Shown: piece by piece, positions 20,001 to 28,943 of the stretch
Position numbering within the stretch: the first letter of the stretch is position 1
How the letters are laid out: each line of letters starts with the position of its first letter
Assembly (NCBI RefSeq): GCF_001553455.1
Contig: NZ_BBOX01000116.1
Span: forward strand, 1-64,000
Origin: Streptomyces hygroscopicus subsp. hygroscopicus
GTDB taxonomy: Bacteria > Actinomycetota > Actinomycetes > Streptomycetales > Streptomycetaceae
Length of the DNA: 64,000 nt
Direction of reading: 5' to 3'
Made by a program: the position numbers and the translations under genes
Notes under the pieces: model-generated
The model's input: the letters and a program-made list of their open reading frames with translations, nothing else
Told to the model about the DNA's origin: nothing
The model's database searches: none

Positions 20001-21967
20001 TCGTCACGCCCGGCGACCGGCTCACGGTCAAGCTGGAGTACCGCGATCAGGACACCGGCAACGCCCGCCGTCTCCTCGACGACTACCTGCGTGTGCTCGA
20101 AGACCTGGCCCGGTCGACCGGGCCGGTCGGCGCGCTGCGGGGGCTGGGACCGGAGCCTGCGCCGAGCGCGCGTACGGACATCGGCACGGACACCGTGGTC
20201 GACCGGTTCGACCGGGCGGCGGACCGCGCCCCGCGGCGGGTGGCGCTGGTCGCCCACGGCGCGGCCATGACCTTCGCCGAGCTGCGGGACCGCAGCCGCG
20301 CGGTGGCCGGTGTGCTCGCCGGGCGCGGCATCGGCCCCGAGACGACCGTGGGCCTCGCGATCCCGCGCTCCCTCGACTCGATCGTGGCGCTGTTCGCGGT
20401 GCTGCGGGTCGGCGCCGCGTATGTTCCGCTGGAGCTGGACCACCCGGACGAGCGGATCGCCGCGATCGTCGCGGACGCCCGCCCGGACGTCATCCTCACC
20501 GTGAGCGCGGTGTCGCCCCGGCTCACCGGTGACCTGATCGAACTGGACCGGCCCCTGCCCGAGGGGAAGCCGTACGTGACGTTCGCGCCGGACGACCCGG
20601 ACCGGCTGCGGCACCCCGCGTACACGATCTACACCTCCGGTTCGACCGGGAAGCCCAAGGGTGTGGTGACCGAGTACGCCGGGCTCACCAACATGCTGAT
20701 CAACCACCAGCGCCGGATCTTCGAACCGGTGCTGGCCGAGCACGGCCACCGGGTCTTCCGGATCGCGCACACCGTGTCGTTCGCCTTCGACATGTCGTGG
20801 GAGGAGCTGCTGTGGCTCGCCGACGGCCACGAGGTGCACATCTGCGACGAGGAGCTGCGCCGTGACGCGCCCCGGCTGGTCGAGTACTGCCTCGAGCACG
20901 GCATCGACGTCATCAACGTGACCCCGACCTACGCCCAGCAACTGGTGGCCGAGGGCCTGCTCGACCACCCCGGACGGCGGCCGGCGCTGGTGCTGCTGGG
21001 CGGCGAGGCCGTCCCCCCGGCACTGTGGCAGCGGCTCGCCGAGACCGACGGGACGGTCGGCTACAACCTCTACGGGCCCACCGAGTACACCATCAACACC
21101 CTCGGCGTCGGCACCTTCGAATGCCAGGACCCGGTGGTGGGTGTGGCCATCGACAACACCGATGTCTACGTACTGGATCCATGGCTGCGGCCGCTGCCGG
21201 ACGGAGTGCCCGGCGAGCTGTACGTGTCGGGCATCGGCATCGCACGCGGCTATCTCGGGCAGCCCGCCCAGACCGCGCACCGCTTCGTGGCGTGCCCGTT
21301 CGGCGAGCCCGGCGAGCGCATGTACCGCACCGGGGACCTGGTGGTCCGCCGGCCCGATGGCCACCTGATGTACCTGGGCCGCACCGACCAGCAGGTCAAG
21401 ATCCGGGGACACCGGGTCGAACCGGGCGAGGTCGAGGCCGCGTTCGCGGCACACCCCGCGGTCCGGTTCGTCGCCGCGGTCGCCCAGCCCGATCCGCAGG
21501 TCGACGGCGCGTACCGGCTGGCCGCTTATCTGGTGCTGGAGGGCGCGGAGCTGGCGACGGTGGCCACCGAAGTGGGCGCCGGGCTGCCGGACTTCCTGCG
21601 CCCGACGCACTACGCCCAGGTCGACAGCATCCCGCTGACGGTGAACGGGAAGGCTGACACCAAGGCGTTGCCGGAGGCCAAGCCGCTGGGCGCGCTGACC
21701 ACAGCGGAGGAGCGGGGGCCCGCGACCGCGACCGAGACCGTGGTGTGCGCGTTCTTCGCCGAGGCACTGGACCTGGACGACGACGAGGTGAGCGCGGTGA
21801 GCGACTTCGTGTCCCTGGGAGGGCACTCCATGCTGGCGGTGCGGCTGATCGGGCTGCTCCGCCGCGAGTACGGTCCAGTGATCACCATCCGAGACCTGTT
21901 CACCCTGCGCACCCCGGAAGCGATGGCCCGCCACCTCGATGCCCGAATCCTCGATGACCACTCCTGA
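11009..21967 (+). CDS. cchH: CchH, coelichelin non-ribosomal peptide synthetase (A-T-E, C-A-T-E, C-A-T)
   Basis: 3652 residues. Domains (approximate residues): A1 137-635 with T1 (Ser679); E1 732-1170 with [10 protein letters not shown] at 848; C2 from 1193 with HHIIADGWS at 1325; A2 1621-2110; T2 (Ser2185); E2 2243-2620 with [10 protein letters not shown] at 2357; C3 from 2630 with [10 protein letters not shown] at 2756; A3 3061-3550; T3 (Ser3607). By alignment the specificity pockets read DINYWGGIGK (hfOrn), DFWNIGMVHK (Thr) and DMENLGLINK (hOrn), as known for coelichelin synthetase. The two E domains fit D-hfOrn and D-allo-Thr. There is no thioesterase domain, although the product is a tetrapeptide from three modules, so module 1 must be reused and release needs another route. 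Confidence 0.97.
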   Translation: MVEPGARRVLLSPTHFAGVRRRIGDFSDRTIAEACAIGLSYWATGRSPDGIDLTSGTLFADVLGWADNGGTAPDGWEIGADGRSIVLPGGVGPAGAQLALDDLADFPDRPLGTIGPDSEAARLEALAGWNDTEADRVRPTIVEMFHEQARIRPDALAIVDEHRSLTYREAAGLAGQLAHHLIARGLGPEQVVGISLRRSADMVIGLLAVLQAGCAFVPLDPKWPAARRAVVIEDAQVVLQLNDSGEHDPAEPDAVAVDLGDWRFGSHPTEDTGVTVPGDALAYVIFTSGSTGRPKGAMIRHAAISERLLWQTNEILGFGHDDASLFKAPLSFDISINEIFLPLVSGARLVVLRPDGERDPHHLLSVIAEQRVTFTYLVSSMMDVLLEIAGDSGRLDSLRHVWCGGEVLTPELYERFRTRLDIPLYHGYGPAETTIGVSHVIYRGAAERLSTSIGRANPNTQLYVLDDELRPVPVGVGGELYVGGFLLGRGYVGAPGLTASRFVANPFAADGSRLYRTGDLARYTPDGSLDFLGRADNQIKIRGMRLEIEDVEAGLAEHPGVRHTCVVAKKNATGGTYLVGYVIPAAGSEELRADEVKAWAAEHLVEYMVPTHIVVMTEFPLTANGKLDRGALPEPAVPAGSLTPPTTESEHAVCAAVAAVLRLDEVGVDQDFFQLGGDSILAISLLSALRHAGLHVTARQIFTHSRVGALAAVASREDVSTVDHRDVATGSVVGSPIVRWLGDTTDAIRGFVQSVVLNTPADLTADALDAILTALIQRHDMLRAKLVRGERWSFDIPEADQATLGWQESDRPLDECVALATEGLDPEGGVMLRAVWRRAARQLVLTAHHVVIDGVSWRILMDDLATAWRQLASGAPIELPPVGTSFRRWTQLLERAAFDADGSFYRRPLPGEDQPLGRRALSTADTVATERLRAVSVGPEVTAALLGEIPAKFHAGVNDVLLTGLAVALARWRRDLGQEQTFAHIELEGHGREGQFVAGSAGFEPALSRTVGWFTTLFPVTVDPGAAADFTAPEYLTAALKAVKEDLARVPDNGVSYGALRYLAHVAFDTPAPQVLFNYLGRFAAGATGDWQLAGTTAQLGEKRDPRMRLPRPLEFNAIAEPAATGEYELVTTISWPDGMFTDEDIATLGGYFRTALSGLASLDRGGHSPSDFPLVPLTQADVDALDGPALRDILPLTPLQEGLYFHSVFDGDSAGAYVEQQLLTLDGAVDADRLAAAATRVLTLYPNLAARFVALADGRVVSLLESGVEAPFSTVDRPGATDDEIRDLAERDRRAGFDLANGPLMRYTLIRKGPGRNVLVQTVHHIIADGWSVPPMLRALLAEYHAPGTVHPVAGFSAYVRRLAGRDDDESDRVWREELAGLPGPSLVAEGHSPSDQFADTAVEPEDDIDAAVRAAGVPLSVAVHSAWAVTLGSILHGRDVVFGSTVSGRDAEVPGIEDMVGLFINTIPVRARWTRTTTARDLLASVREHQSAVLPHQHVSLARIGRQAGLGTLFDTLVVFDVATDVDALRRPGDKLVITDIVNEGAPHYPLTLVVERAPDGRPRFNLIYDGELLRESGARAILRTFAHTFSRLLTRPDVPVDDLTPESDRRPGRITPTTLGALFDAAAHRDPAATAVTQCALDGGTRSLTYRELADAKDQLARALRAAGVRPGKRVAIALPRSVEQVAASVAVVTAGGAYVPLDLAYPDGRLEYILADAAPQVVLVDREQRDRFTRLLARAGVPARVLVPGDELPRADTDAGPEVRWHDPAYVIYTSGSTGRPKGVVVPHSSVVTLLANTRPDMDFGPHDVWVQFHSFSFDFAVWEMWGALANGGELLVPEYGLTRSPVDFHRLVRERGVTVLNQTPSAFYQFIEADRQTGEPLPALRRIIFGGEALDLGRLRGWIERHGTGSPELVNMYGITETTVHVTHRVLTDEDFGAGDDVSPIGGPIPGLVCYLLDDRLRPVPPGRVGAIYVAGDQVSLGYLGRPGLTAGRFVANPFLGDGSRMYHTGDLAVRTLDGELEFAGRTDDQVQLKGFRIELAEVESAVRELDGVVDAAVTVADSGDHLVAHIVGRVPHDVTELLSTKLPAHMVPRRVLPVEALPLTVNGKLDRRALTQSAATTPAPSDRASWPGARFPAPPRGAPAAEDAALDALVRIFAETLPGAAADADTDFFRAGGDSIVAITVINRARALGLAIVPRDVFLLRTPRALAEHLGTRTPPAAPEPAPARRADGPLTPTPIILRQRELGGSLARFAQARTLVAPEGTGFTDVERAANAVVAAHPALRLRLRVEHGVWALRTGPAREMTVLRANTADATAVANEAAGRLDPESGDVVAFSWLEASRTLVVTAHHLAVDSVSWLVLLDDLVTALRGEPVPPPTTSYAEYAEALALRATHAIDDLGHWVTTLQAPRLLSAAGALRETTVVLAPDVSDRVTRTAPAALGVGLTELLCGALRTALTRVQPSPTDLAIELERHGRVPALEHHDYTRTVGWFTAIAPVRLSAHTDPVAAAQEVAERQPDERGHIAYGQLRYLNPQTAPLLTARPQVLFNYLGRGDESQAPRLIGGDQGSPYAVEVNAWTDAATGSLHADFTLAEGIPDEITEHWRRALEHIADASATAERTAPVTPLQRGLFFQAQMAGPAGHYVAQSWFTFDRRLDTDALAEAMAHVIARHPAVGAGFTTDDDGNPVQVLGAGRRVDVRTVALSTDAEAEVLRTRDRDTGFDPGEPPLIRMTVVRLPGDRDGLLLSYHLLLWDGWSREIVLRDLFDAYQAALEGALPAPAPATPSFEDHARALDARDSAVSERFWAEHLAGLPGPTLLAGPAPALSDDLPHALVHTLSAEQSESLRAAAKAHGVTLNTVLTGAFGLLLGARTGRGDAVFGITVSGREGEGLDGIVGVLLNTVPMWTRARPDATVGAYLSAVQAARVAAMDHEHLGLGEIQRASGHDTLFDNLFVLQNFLDMDAFAEMNARHGITSVSADDSTHYPFTWVVTPGDRLTVKLEYRDQDTGNARRLLDDYLRVLEDLARSTGPVGALRGLGPEPAPSARTDIGTDTVVDRFDRAADRAPRRVALVAHGAAMTFAELRDRSRAVAGVLAGRGIGPETTVGLAIPRSLDSIVALFAVLRVGAAYVPLELDHPDERIAAIVADARPDVILTVSAVSPRLTGDLIELDRPLPEGKPYVTFAPDDPDRLRHPAYTIYTSGSTGKPKGVVTEYAGLTNMLINHQRRIFEPVLAEHGHRVFRIAHTVSFAFDMSWEELLWLADGHEVHICDEELRRDAPRLVEYCLEHGIDVINVTPTYAQQLVAEGLLDHPGRRPALVLLGGEAVPPALWQRLAETDGTVGYNLYGPTEYTINTLGVGTFECQDPVVGVAIDNTDVYVLDPWLRPLPDGVPGELYVSGIGIARGYLGQPAQTAHRFVACPFGEPGERMYRTGDLVVRRPDGHLMYLGRTDQQVKIRGHRVEPGEVEAAFAAHPAVRFVAAVAQPDPQVDGAYRLAAYLVLEGAELATVATEVGAGLPDFLRPTHYAQVDSIPLTVNGKADTKALPEAKPLGALTTAEERGPATATETVVCAFFAEALDLDDDEVSAVSDFVSLGGHSMLAVRLIGLLRREYGPVITIRDLFTLRTPEAMARHLDARILDDHS

Positions 21968-23654
21968 CCCGCGGCGGCCCCGACCGGGGTGCGCCATCCT
22001 CCGTACCGCACTGCGCCGCAACACAGGTGCCATGGCCTGGGGCACCGTCCTCATGGGCCTGTACCAGGCGGGTGAGACGGCCTTCCCCATCGCGCTCGGC
22101 CTGATCGTCGAGCACACCATGCGCCACCGGAGCCTCGGCGCACTGGGCCTGTCGATCGCCGCACTGGCGGTGATCATCACGACGGTGTCGCTGTCGTGGC
22201 GGTTCGGGATGCGCATCCTCCAGAAGGCCAACACGACCGAGGCACACCGCTGGCGGGTGAAGGTCGCGGCCTGTGGCCTTCAGCCGGTGGCCAGGGACAT
22301 GGACCTCAAGTCCGGCGAGGTGCTGACCATCGCCACCGAGGACGCCGACCAGACCGCCGACATCATCGAGGTGGTGCCGCTGCTGATCAGCTCGCTGGTC
22401 GCGGTGCTGGTCGCGGCGGTCGCCCTCGGCATGGCCGACGTGCGGCTCGGCCTGCTGGTGATCGTGGGAACCGTCGCGATCCTGTCGGCCCTGAGCGTGC
22501 TGTCCAAGCGGATCGGCTCCAGCACCCGCGAACAGCAGGCCCGGGTGGCACGGGCGGGTGCGAAGGTCGCCGACCTGATCACCGGGCTGCGCCCGCTGCA
22601 CGGCTTCGGCGGCAACCACGCGGCGTTCCGGTCCTACCGTGCGGTCAGCACGGAGGCGAAGCACCAGGCGATCACGGTCGCCAAGGTCAACGGCGTGTAC
22701 GCGGGCAGCGCGCTGGCGCTCAACGCGGTCCTCGCCGCCGCCGTGACCCTGACGGCGGGCTCGCTGGCGTGGAGCGGCCGGATCACCATCGGCCAGCTCG
22801 TCATGGCGGTGGGGCTGGCGCAGTTCATCATGGAACCGCTCAAGCTGTTCTCGGAGATGCCGAAGTACGTGATGATGGCGCGCGCCTCGGCCGAACGGAT
22901 GGCGCTGGTGCTGGCCGCGCCGCCGGTGACGGTTTCGGGGGCGGAGCACCCGGCCGCGGGCGGAGACCTCGACCTTGACTGCGTCCGGTACGGCTCCCTG
23001 CACAAGCTGACGTTCCAGGTGAGCGCCGGTGAGTTCGTGGCGATCGCCCCCTACCAGCCGCGTGCGGCGGCCGACCTGGCGTCGATCCTGGCCATGACCG
23101 TCCCGCCCGACACCTACGAGGGAGCGGTGCGGGTTGGCGGGCAGGAGCTCAGGGACCTGTCGGTCGAGGCGGTCCGCGCGTACATGCTGGTGAACCCGTA
23201 CGACGGGGAGATCTTCGCGGGCACCCTCCGTACGAACATCGACCCGTTGGGCACCAGCCGGAAGGTCCCCGAGGCCATCGAAGCGTCCATGCTGACCGAC
23301 GTGGTCGCCCTCCACCGCGAAGGACTCGACTACGGTGTCCGCGACCGCGGTGCGAACCTCTCCGGGGGCCAGCGCCAGCGGCTCTCCCTGGCCCGCGCCC
23401 TCGCCGCCGACACCGATGTCCTCGTCCTGCACGACCCGACGACGGCCGTCGACGCGGTCACCGAGCAGCTCATCGCGCGCAACGTCGCGAAGCTGCGCCG
23501 GGGCCGGACCACCGTCGTGATCACCAGCAGCCCGGCCCTCCTGGACGCCGCCGACCGTGTCCTCGTACTGGACGACGGCGTCATCACCGCCGAGGACACC
23601 CATCGCAGCCTCCTCGCCACGAACGAGGACTACTGCGCGGCGGTGGCCCGGTGA
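21954..23654 (+). CDS. cchI: CchI, ABC transporter half (TMD-NBD) with a degenerate ATP site
   Basis: 566 residues from ATG 21954; an ATG at 21939 is equally open. Either start overlaps the end of cchH, so translation is coupled. Six predicted helices precede a nucleotide-binding domain in which the signature [17 protein letters not shown] is perfect but the rest has decayed: Walker A is replaced by [10 protein letters not shown], the Q-loop glutamine by Asn (VNPYDG), the catalytic Glu after Walker B by Pro (LHDPTTAVD), and no H-loop His is seen (ITSSP). This is the mirror image of CchG, so the pair would have one working composite ATP site. Predicted role: coelichelin export. Confidence 0.9.
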   Translation: MTTPDPRRPRPGCAILRTALRRNTGAMAWGTVLMGLYQAGETAFPIALGLIVEHTMRHRSLGALGLSIAALAVIITTVSLSWRFGMRILQKANTTEAHRWRVKVAACGLQPVARDMDLKSGEVLTIATEDADQTADIIEVVPLLISSLVAVLVAAVALGMADVRLGLLVIVGTVAILSALSVLSKRIGSSTREQQARVARAGAKVADLITGLRPLHGFGGNHAAFRSYRAVSTEAKHQAITVAKVNGVYAGSALALNAVLAAAVTLTAGSLAWSGRITIGQLVMAVGLAQFIMEPLKLFSEMPKYVMMARASAERMALVLAAPPVTVSGAEHPAAGGDLDLDCVRYGSLHKLTFQVSAGEFVAIAPYQPRAAADLASILAMTVPPDTYEGAVRVGGQELRDLSVEAVRAYMLVNPYDGEIFAGTLRTNIDPLGTSRKVPEAIEASMLTDVVALHREGLDYGVRDRGANLSGGQRQRLSLARALAADTDVLVLHDPTTAVDAVTEQLIARNVAKLRRGRTTVVITSSPALLDAADRVLVLDDGVITAEDTHRSLLATNEDYCAAVAR

Positions 23655-23663
23655 GCCGACCGG

Positions 23664-24821
23664 CTAGGGTCCTTCTGACGGAGATCCGTCAGAAGGACCC
23701 TGACGGAATGCCTGCTCATCGAGTGCCCAGGCGACATCCCTGAGCAGGGCGTGCCGCCAGCCCGCCCGGTCATGGCCCGACGCCGACCGTGAGACCCGTA
23801 CGGTCGCGCCGGTTCGTGCCGCCAGGGTCTCGATCAGCTCGCAGTGGGGGAGCATCCGGGTCTCGTGTTCCCCCACGTCGAACGCGACCCGCAGACCGGA
23901 CAGGTCGGGACGCTCCCGCAGGCGCGCGGCGACGGTGCCGCCGACCGGGCCGCCCAAGGGGTCCGGCAGGTCCAGGGCGTCGGGTGTCCACCAGAAGGAC
24001 CCCGACTGGCACGCGACGCGGGACACCAGGTCCGGGAACTCCAGTGCCGCGTACATCGCGCTCAGGCCGCCCATGCTCTGCCCGGCGACCACCAGCCGGT
24101 CCACATCGGCGGGTACGCCGGATTCCGCCACCAGTGGCAGCAGTTCGTCCCGGATCGCCTCCCACAGGTCCGGTCCGCACCCGAACTCGGTTTCCCTGTC
24201 CCTGCTCGGCAGGAAGACGAGCGTGACGGCGGGCATCGCGCCACTGGCGACGGCCGACTCGAACGCGGTCATGGCCGGGTGCAGATACAGCCAGTCGTCC
24301 CCGTCGAGCAGCAGGACCACGGGGCCGCCACCGCCCGCCGGGTGGACCCGCACGGTGCGCCGCCCGCCGAGCCGTTCACTGCTCCAGCGGATCCGGGTGC
24401 GGGGGAGTGGCAGTACGGCGTCGGAGCCGGCGCCGATGACGGGCCAGTGCGGCTGGACCGGGGCGTCCGGGGTCGCGGCGATGGACCGGTCACCGCCCGC
24501 ACCGACCGGGTTGAACGGGTCGGCGTGCGCCGCGTCGCCCACGAGGAACTGATAGGTCACCCGCAACCGCGCGGGCATGCGCACCTCGGCGTACCAGCAG
24601 TCCGTATCACCCCACCGGCGCAGGGGCACCGGCTCCGACCAGCTCTCGAAGCCGATGCTCGCCTCGGACCCGCGCCACAGGAACAAGGTCAGCCAACCGC
24701 CGCCGTCGGCGGGCACCGACCGGGGTGTCCTCGCCGCCGCCCAGAACCCGTCGGTGCCGGGTGCGCCGGGCAACCCGAACCCGGCGAAGGCGTTCTCCCC
24801 ATCGACCGCGCCCAGGCGCAT
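23664..24821 (-). CDS. cchJ: CchJ, enterochelin-esterase-like alpha/beta hydrolase
   Basis: 385 residues from ATG 24819-24821 with CAAGGAGAC upstream. The N-terminal part is an immunoglobulin-like domain as in Fes/IroD; the C-terminal part is an alpha/beta hydrolase with the nucleophile elbow AGQSMGGLSA, a later FDVGEHE and the catalytic-His region SGHDRAGWRHA. No signal peptide is seen, so it acts in the cytoplasm. Proposed roles are release of the tetrapeptide from CchH, which lacks a thioesterase, or hydrolysis of imported ferric siderophore; the sequence does not choose between them. Divergent from cchK and controlled through the iron box at 24870-24888. Confidence 0.92.
   Translation of the reverse strand: MRLGAVDGENAFAGFGLPGAPGTDGFWAAARTPRSVPADGGGWLTLFLWRGSEASIGFESWSEPVPLRRWGDTDCWYAEVRMPARLRVTYQFLVGDAAHADPFNPVGAGGDRSIAATPDAPVQPHWPVIGAGSDAVLPLPRTRIRWSSERLGGRRTVRVHPAGGGGPVVLLLDGDDWLYLHPAMTAFESAVASGAMPAVTLVFLPSRDRETEFGCGPDLWEAIRDELLPLVAESGVPADVDRLVVAGQSMGGLSAMYAALEFPDLVSRVACQSGSFWWTPDALDLPDPLGGPVGGTVAARLRERPDLSGLRVAFDVGEHETRMLPHCELIETLAARTGATVRVSRSASGHDRAGWRHALLRDVAWALDEQAFRQGPSDGSPSEGP
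23666..23701. terminator. Bidirectional hairpin terminator between cchI and cchJ
   Basis: A perfect 16-bp stem, AGGGTCCTTCTGACGG (23666-23681) and its complement (23686-23701), with a 4-nt AGAT loop. It begins 12 bp after the cchI stop and lies inside the last codons of the convergent cchJ, sharing one base with its stop codon. No U-tract follows, as is common in Streptomyces. Confidence 0.85.
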
Positions 24822-24869
24822 GAACGTCTCCTTGTGAGAGGGAAAGGGACAGAGCTAAACTCCAGTCGA

Positions 24870-24888
24870 TTAGGCGAGCCTAACCTAA
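24870..24888 (+). promoter_or_regulatory. Iron box in the divergent cchJ-cchK promoter region
   Basis: TTAGGCGAGCCTAACCTAA matches the iron-box consensus at 16 of 19 positions. It lies in the 94-bp gap between the divergent cchJ and cchK, 27 bp before the cchK start, so one operator could serve both genes. Confidence 0.88.
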
Positions 24889-24915
24889 GTCAGAGCTTCG
24901 TAGGAGGCGCTGGAC

Positions 24916-25128
24916 ATGAGCACAAACCCTTTCGATGACACCGAAGGCCGTTTCCTGGTCCTGGTGAACGACGAGGGCCAGCACTCGCTGTGGCCCGCCT
25001 TCGCCGAGGTGCCCGGGGGATGGACGATCGTCTTCGACGAGAACACCCGTGAGGCGTGCCTGGAGTACATCGAGGCCCACTGGACCGACCTGCGCCCCCG
25101 ATCCCTGGCGGAGACCATGGAGAACTGA
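24916..25128 (+). CDS. cchK: CchK, MbtH-like protein
   Basis: 70 residues, the normal MbtH length. The diagnostic pattern is present: [15 protein letters not shown], then [12 protein letters not shown], and [15 protein letters not shown] at the C-terminus, including the conserved Ser and two Trp that hold an adenylation domain. MbtH proteins bind and activate NRPS adenylation domains in the cytoplasm, here those of CchH. AGGAGG precedes the ATG. The next gene starts 63 bp downstream on the same strand. Confidence 0.96.
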   Translation: MSTNPFDDTEGRFLVLVNDEGQHSLWPAFAEVPGGWTIVFDENTREACLEYIEAHWTDLRPRSLAETMEN

Positions 25129-25191
25129 CTCGGCCGTCACCGGCCCCCGCGTCGTCGCAAGCCGCCCAGGCACCGAGGAGAGCCCCGGCAG

Positions 25192-26757
25192 ATGCTCTGC
25201 ACCAGACTGACGAACGCCCGCTTCCTCACCATGGACCCGGACCACCCCGTCGCACACGACCTGGGCATCTGGCGGGGCCGGATCGTGGGCCTGGACGAGG
25301 CCGTGACCTCCCTGCCCGCCCGCGAGGTGATCGACCTGCAGGGCGCCACCGTGCTGCCCGGGTTCATCGATCCCCATGTGCACCTGGCCTGGACCGGGTT
25401 CAAGCAGAAGACCCCGAGCATCGCGGGGCGCACTCGGATCGACGACGTGCTCGCCACCGTGGAGGAGGCCGTCACCCGGAACGGCTCGCCCGGAGCCTGG
25501 GTGAGCATCGCCGGCTATGACCAGCGAGCCCTGGGACGCCACCTGACCGCCGCCGAACTGGACAAGGTCAGCCACGGGCGCAAGCTGTTGGTGATGCACG
25601 ATTCCGGGCACGGCTGCCTCGTCAACTCCGCCGTCCTCGACCTGCTCCCCGCCGACATCCCGCATGACAGCGGCTTCCTCGCCGAGGGTGCCATGGGCGC
25701 CGCCCGCGCTCTGCGCCTCCCGTACTCCCAGCGGGAGTTGGCGGAGGCGATCGCCCGCGCCGCCCGCACGTGCCTGGCCGAGGGCGTCACCGCCTGCGCC
25801 GAGGCGGGCATCGGCGGCGCCCTCTTCGGCCACAGCCCGGTCGAGCTGGGCGCCTACCAACTCGCCTACGAATCCGGCCTGTTGCCGCTGCGCGTACAGG
25901 TCATGGTGTCCGCCGACCGGTTGCACCCGGTCGCCGCACACGAAGCCGACGGCATTCCCCGAGCCCTCGACCTCGGACTGCGCACCGGGTTCGGCGACGA
26001 CCGGCTCTCCGTGGGCGCGCTGAAGATCTACACAGACGGCGGCATGATGGCCCGGACCGCCGCGCTCAGCAGCCCGTACGAGGGGCTGGATCACATGGGT
26101 GAGCTACAGGACGACCCGGAGGTGCTCGCGGACACGATCGTGGACGGCCACCTGGCCGGGTGGCAGCTCGCGGTCCACGCGATCGGCGACCGCGCTGCTG
26201 ACGTGGCCCTGGACGCCCTGGAACGGGCCCAGCGGCTCCGGCCACGCCCCGGCGCCCGGCACCGCATCGAGCACGCCGGCCTGATCCGCCCCGACCAGCT
26301 TCCGCGCTTCGCGCGACTGGGCATCAGCGCGGTCGTCCAGCCCAACTTCCTGCGCTGCTTCGGCGACGACTACGCGGCGATCATGGGCGGGGAACGGGCC
26401 CCGTGGCTCTACCGCGGCAAGGCGTTCCTGGACCACGGCATCCCCCTCGTCGGCAGCTCCGACCGTCCCGTCACGGACGGATCCCCGCTGAGGGCCATCC
26501 AGTTCATGGTCGAGCGCACCTCCGAGTCCGGTCGGGTGATCGGCCCGGACGAGGGGATCACCCTCGACGAGGCCCTGCGGGCCTATACGGTCGCCGGCGC
26601 GTTCGCCTGCCGCTGGGAGGACAGCCTGGGCAGCCTCACCCCGGGCAAGCGCGCCGACCTGGTCGTGCTCGGCGACGACCCCCGGCGTGTCGATACATCA
26701 CGTATCGGGGACATCGAGGTGGTGGCGACCTACGTCGACGGCCGAGAGACCGGGTAG
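25192..26757 (+). CDS. YtcJ-like metal-dependent amidohydrolase
   Basis: 521 residues. Amidohydrolase signatures are all present: the first metal motif GFIDPHVHLAWTG (near residue 58), KIYTDGGMMARTA, VHAIGDRAADVALDAL (third metal His), HRIEHAGLIRPDQ, VGSSDRPVTDGSP, and the C-terminal GSLTPGKRADLVVL beta-sandwich return. This subgroup hydrolyses exocyclic amides such as formamides and N-acyl amines in the cytoplasm. It follows cchK by 63 bp on the same strand and could be co-transcribed under the same iron box; a part in removing the N-formyl groups of coelichelin is speculative. Confidence 0.85.
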   Translation: MLCTRLTNARFLTMDPDHPVAHDLGIWRGRIVGLDEAVTSLPAREVIDLQGATVLPGFIDPHVHLAWTGFKQKTPSIAGRTRIDDVLATVEEAVTRNGSPGAWVSIAGYDQRALGRHLTAAELDKVSHGRKLLVMHDSGHGCLVNSAVLDLLPADIPHDSGFLAEGAMGAARALRLPYSQRELAEAIARAARTCLAEGVTACAEAGIGGALFGHSPVELGAYQLAYESGLLPLRVQVMVSADRLHPVAAHEADGIPRALDLGLRTGFGDDRLSVGALKIYTDGGMMARTAALSSPYEGLDHMGELQDDPEVLADTIVDGHLAGWQLAVHAIGDRAADVALDALERAQRLRPRPGARHRIEHAGLIRPDQLPRFARLGISAVVQPNFLRCFGDDYAAIMGGERAPWLYRGKAFLDHGIPLVGSSDRPVTDGSPLRAIQFMVERTSESGRVIGPDEGITLDEALRAYTVAGAFACRWEDSLGSLTPGKRADLVVLGDDPRRVDTSRIGDIEVVATYVDGRETG

Positions 26758-26785
26758 CCGACGTCTGGAGCAGGAAGCCGGCGGC

Positions 26786-27010
26786 CGTCGTGTGCTGTTC
26801 AACACCCGTTTACCTGGACGCCGCGCTCAACCAGCTCCGCGACGACGGCTTCGGGGTCCGCCACGAGGACATCGCCCGGCTCTCGCCGTTCGTGCGCCAC
26901 CACATCAACGTCCTCGGCAGATACTCCTTCCAGTCCCCGACCTGCCCGGCGGCCTGCGGCCCCGGCGCGACACGTACGCCGCCGACAACGAGCAACCGCG
27001 GATTGCCCGG
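26786..27010 (+). pseudogene. Tn3-family transposase, C-terminal fragment with frameshifts
   Basis: Conceptual translation across frames gives RRVLFNT, then VYLDAALNQLRDDGFGVRHE followed by DIARLSPFVRHHINVLGRYS, then PDLPGGLRPRRD. This is the characteristic tail of Tn3-like DDE transposases of actinomycetes. The three pieces lie in two frames, so at least two indels have occurred, and everything N-terminal is missing. It marks an old transposition event just right of the siderophore locus. Confidence 0.8.
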
Positions 27011-27107
27011 GGACGGAGCGGGCACCCAGCCGGGGAGAGCGGCGATGGCGGCCTTCGATGTCGCAGCATCGGGCATCATGCCGGCGAGGCTGTGGATCCG
27101 CGACGGG

Positions 27108-28028
27108 TCATCCGGGGCCGTCGCTTGCGGCGGCGAGCAGTGGCACGAGGACGTCGCTGATCGGGGTGGGTAGGCCGTGGAGCTTACCCAGCCGTTGGAC
27201 GACACCGTTGCGGACGTCCCATTCGAGCGGCCGCCCGGCCTCGCGGTCGGCCAGGATCGAGGTGCCCATGTCGGGCGGGAATCCTCGGAACTTGTCGACG
27301 ATCGCCAGGGCGTCTGCGTCGTCCAGCGCTGCGCCCTCCGCTCGCGCCACGGAGAGGCATTCGCGGAGGTAGTCGGTCGTCAGCCGGCCGATGTCGGTCC
27401 GGTGGAACATGCCCGACCGTCGGTGCGTGAGGGCCATCAGCCCGGCTGCGGCGTTCTGCAGCAGCTTCCGCCAGGCTTCCGACACGAAATCGGCCGACAC
27501 GTCCACGGCGCAGCGGCTGCCGGCAAGCGCTCGCACGACGACGTCCGCAGCGGGCACGTCGGGCAGGGTGAGCCGTGCGTCGCCGCGGAGCTGAACCGCG
27601 CCGTCGGGCAGTGTCTGCGCGGGGAACCAGACGACGGCCGGGACCGCTCGCCCATGGGACAGGTGACCGAGGCTCTTCTCCTGCTCGACGCCGTTCTGGA
27701 GCACGCATACCACCGTGGTGGGCGCGCACAGCGCCTCCAGCCACCCGAGAGCCCCTTCCGTCTGCGTCGCCTTCACCGAGAGGAACGCCAGATCGACCGT
27801 CCTGCCGACGGCATCGGGGTCCACGAGCACCGGTCCCGGCACCACGACCATGTCGTCTCCGTCGCGCAGTGCCAATTGGTCACGCGGCGTGCGACCGCAC
27901 ACCATCGGGCTCGCGCCCCCCTCATACAGCGCCGCCGCGATCGTCGTGCCGATCGCGCCCGGACCGACGACCGCCACAGTCAAGGGCCGCTGATCACCCG
28001 TGGCTGGAGAACTGTTCTCTTCTGTCAC
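27108..28028 (-). CDS. Ketopantoate reductase-like oxidoreductase (ApbA/PanE family)
   Basis: 306 residues from GTG at 28028. The N-terminal Rossmann motif is VAVVGPGAIGTTIAAALYEG, with CGRT binding NADP ribose; the conserved Lys lies in FLSVKATQ, the Asn in VLQNGVEQ, and the C-terminal helical domain has SEAWRKLLQNAAAGLMAL and a late RNGVVQRLGKLHGLPTP. The family reduces 2-dehydropantoate or related 2-oxo acids with NADPH. The gene is divergent from an RpiR regulator and EamA transporter, so it is more likely part of a catabolic or transport unit than the vitamin-pathway panE. Confidence 0.88.
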   Translation of the reverse strand: MTEENSSPATGDQRPLTVAVVGPGAIGTTIAAALYEGGASPMVCGRTPRDQLALRDGDDMVVVPGPVLVDPDAVGRTVDLAFLSVKATQTEGALGWLEALCAPTTVVCVLQNGVEQEKSLGHLSHGRAVPAVVWFPAQTLPDGAVQLRGDARLTLPDVPAADVVVRALAGSRCAVDVSADFVSEAWRKLLQNAAAGLMALTHRRSGMFHRTDIGRLTTDYLRECLSVARAEGAALDDADALAIVDKFRGFPPDMGTSILADREAGRPLEWDVRNGVVQRLGKLHGLPTPISDVLVPLLAAASDGPG

Positions 28029-28036
28029 CCGCTCGA

Positions 28037-28073
28037 TGTTACATTGTTACGAGCAGATGAGGGGAAAGGTAAC
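28037..28073. promoter_or_regulatory. Candidate RpiR operator in the divergent promoter region
   Basis: TGTTACAT followed directly by TGTTAC (28037-28050), with an inverted GTAAC at 28069-28073, in the 53-bp gap between the divergent reductase and RpiR genes. Repeated GTTAC half-sites in such a short gap suggest an operator, but the match to any known RpiR site is not established. Confidence 0.45.
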
Positions 28074-28081
28074 TACATTTC

Positions 28082-28933
28082 ATGGACGACTCCCTGGTGA
28101 CATGGCTCGGCAGCATCCAGGCGCGAGCCGGCGGTCTGGCCCCCAGCGAGACGAGCGTGGTGCAACTCCTGCTGGAGGACCCGCTGTTCGTCGGCAGTGC
28201 GACCACGGCACAGGTCGCCGCCCGGGCGGGCGTGTCCGCGCCCAGCGTCGTCCGCGCGGCCCGCGCGCTCGGTTTCGGCGGGTTCGCCGACCTCAAGCTC
28301 GAAATCGCCCGTGCCCGCGGCACGACGGACTTTTTCGATCCGTCGCCTGCCCTCGGGGCGGACGCGACGACCCGCACGATCATCGACGCATCGGCCCGGG
28401 CAGGCCACGACGCCCTGACCGCGCTCAGCGGGGCGCTCGGCACGGCCGCGCTCGACGCAGCAGTCGACTCGGTGCTGCACGCGCAGCAGGTGATGGCGTT
28501 CGGGGCGGGGCCGTCCGCGACGGTTGCCGCCGACGCTGTGTTCCGGCTCCGCGCGCTCGGCGCGAGAACGGTCGGCATCGCCGACCACGAATCCGCGATG
28601 ATCGCGATGCGACTCCTCGGGTCCGACGACGTCGTCGTGCTCGTCAGTTCGACCGGGCGCACCGCGACCACGCTCGCCGTCGCCGATGCCGCGTCCTCCT
28701 CCGGCGCGACGCTGATCGCGATCACGAATCAGTACGGCACGCCGCTGACCGATCTCGCCGACGTCGTCCTCACCGTCGGCGGCGCGCCGCTGTCGGAGCA
28801 GATGGCCGCCGCCGGCAGCCGCATCGCGCACCTCGCCGTCGTCGACGCCCTCGCAGCCGCGATCGCGATCCGGGACCCGGATCGCAGGCGACGAGCCGAG
28901 TACGCGGGCATCGACCTGCCCGACTTCGGCTGA
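28082..28933 (+). CDS. RpiR/MurR-family transcriptional regulator with SIS domain
   Basis: 283 residues. The N-terminal domain has the RpiR helix-turn-helix: TAQVAARAGVSAPSVVRAAR, then ALGFGGFADLK. The C-terminal sugar-isomerase (SIS) domain shows MAFGAGPSATVAADAVFRL, VLVSSTGRTATTLAVADA with the Ser-Ser-Thr-Gly phosphosugar loop, and LIAITNQYGTPL. Such regulators sense phosphosugars or similar metabolites. The gene is probably co-transcribed with the EamA transporter 10 bp downstream and controls the divergent reductase. Confidence 0.9.
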   Translation: MDDSLVTWLGSIQARAGGLAPSETSVVQLLLEDPLFVGSATTAQVAARAGVSAPSVVRAARALGFGGFADLKLEIARARGTTDFFDPSPALGADATTRTIIDASARAGHDALTALSGALGTAALDAAVDSVLHAQQVMAFGAGPSATVAADAVFRLRALGARTVGIADHESAMIAMRLLGSDDVVVLVSSTGRTATTLAVADAASSSGATLIAITNQYGTPLTDLADVVLTVGGAPLSEQMAAAGSRIAHLAVVDALAAAIAIRDPDRRRRAEYAGIDLPDFG

Positions 28934-28943
28934 AGGGGACCCG

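Noticed and set aside
11591..22234. A 3547-codon open frame antisense to the NRPS gene
   Set aside because: It is a shadow of cchH: composition is Arg/Gly/Val/Gln-rich without domains, as expected opposite GC3-biased coding DNA.
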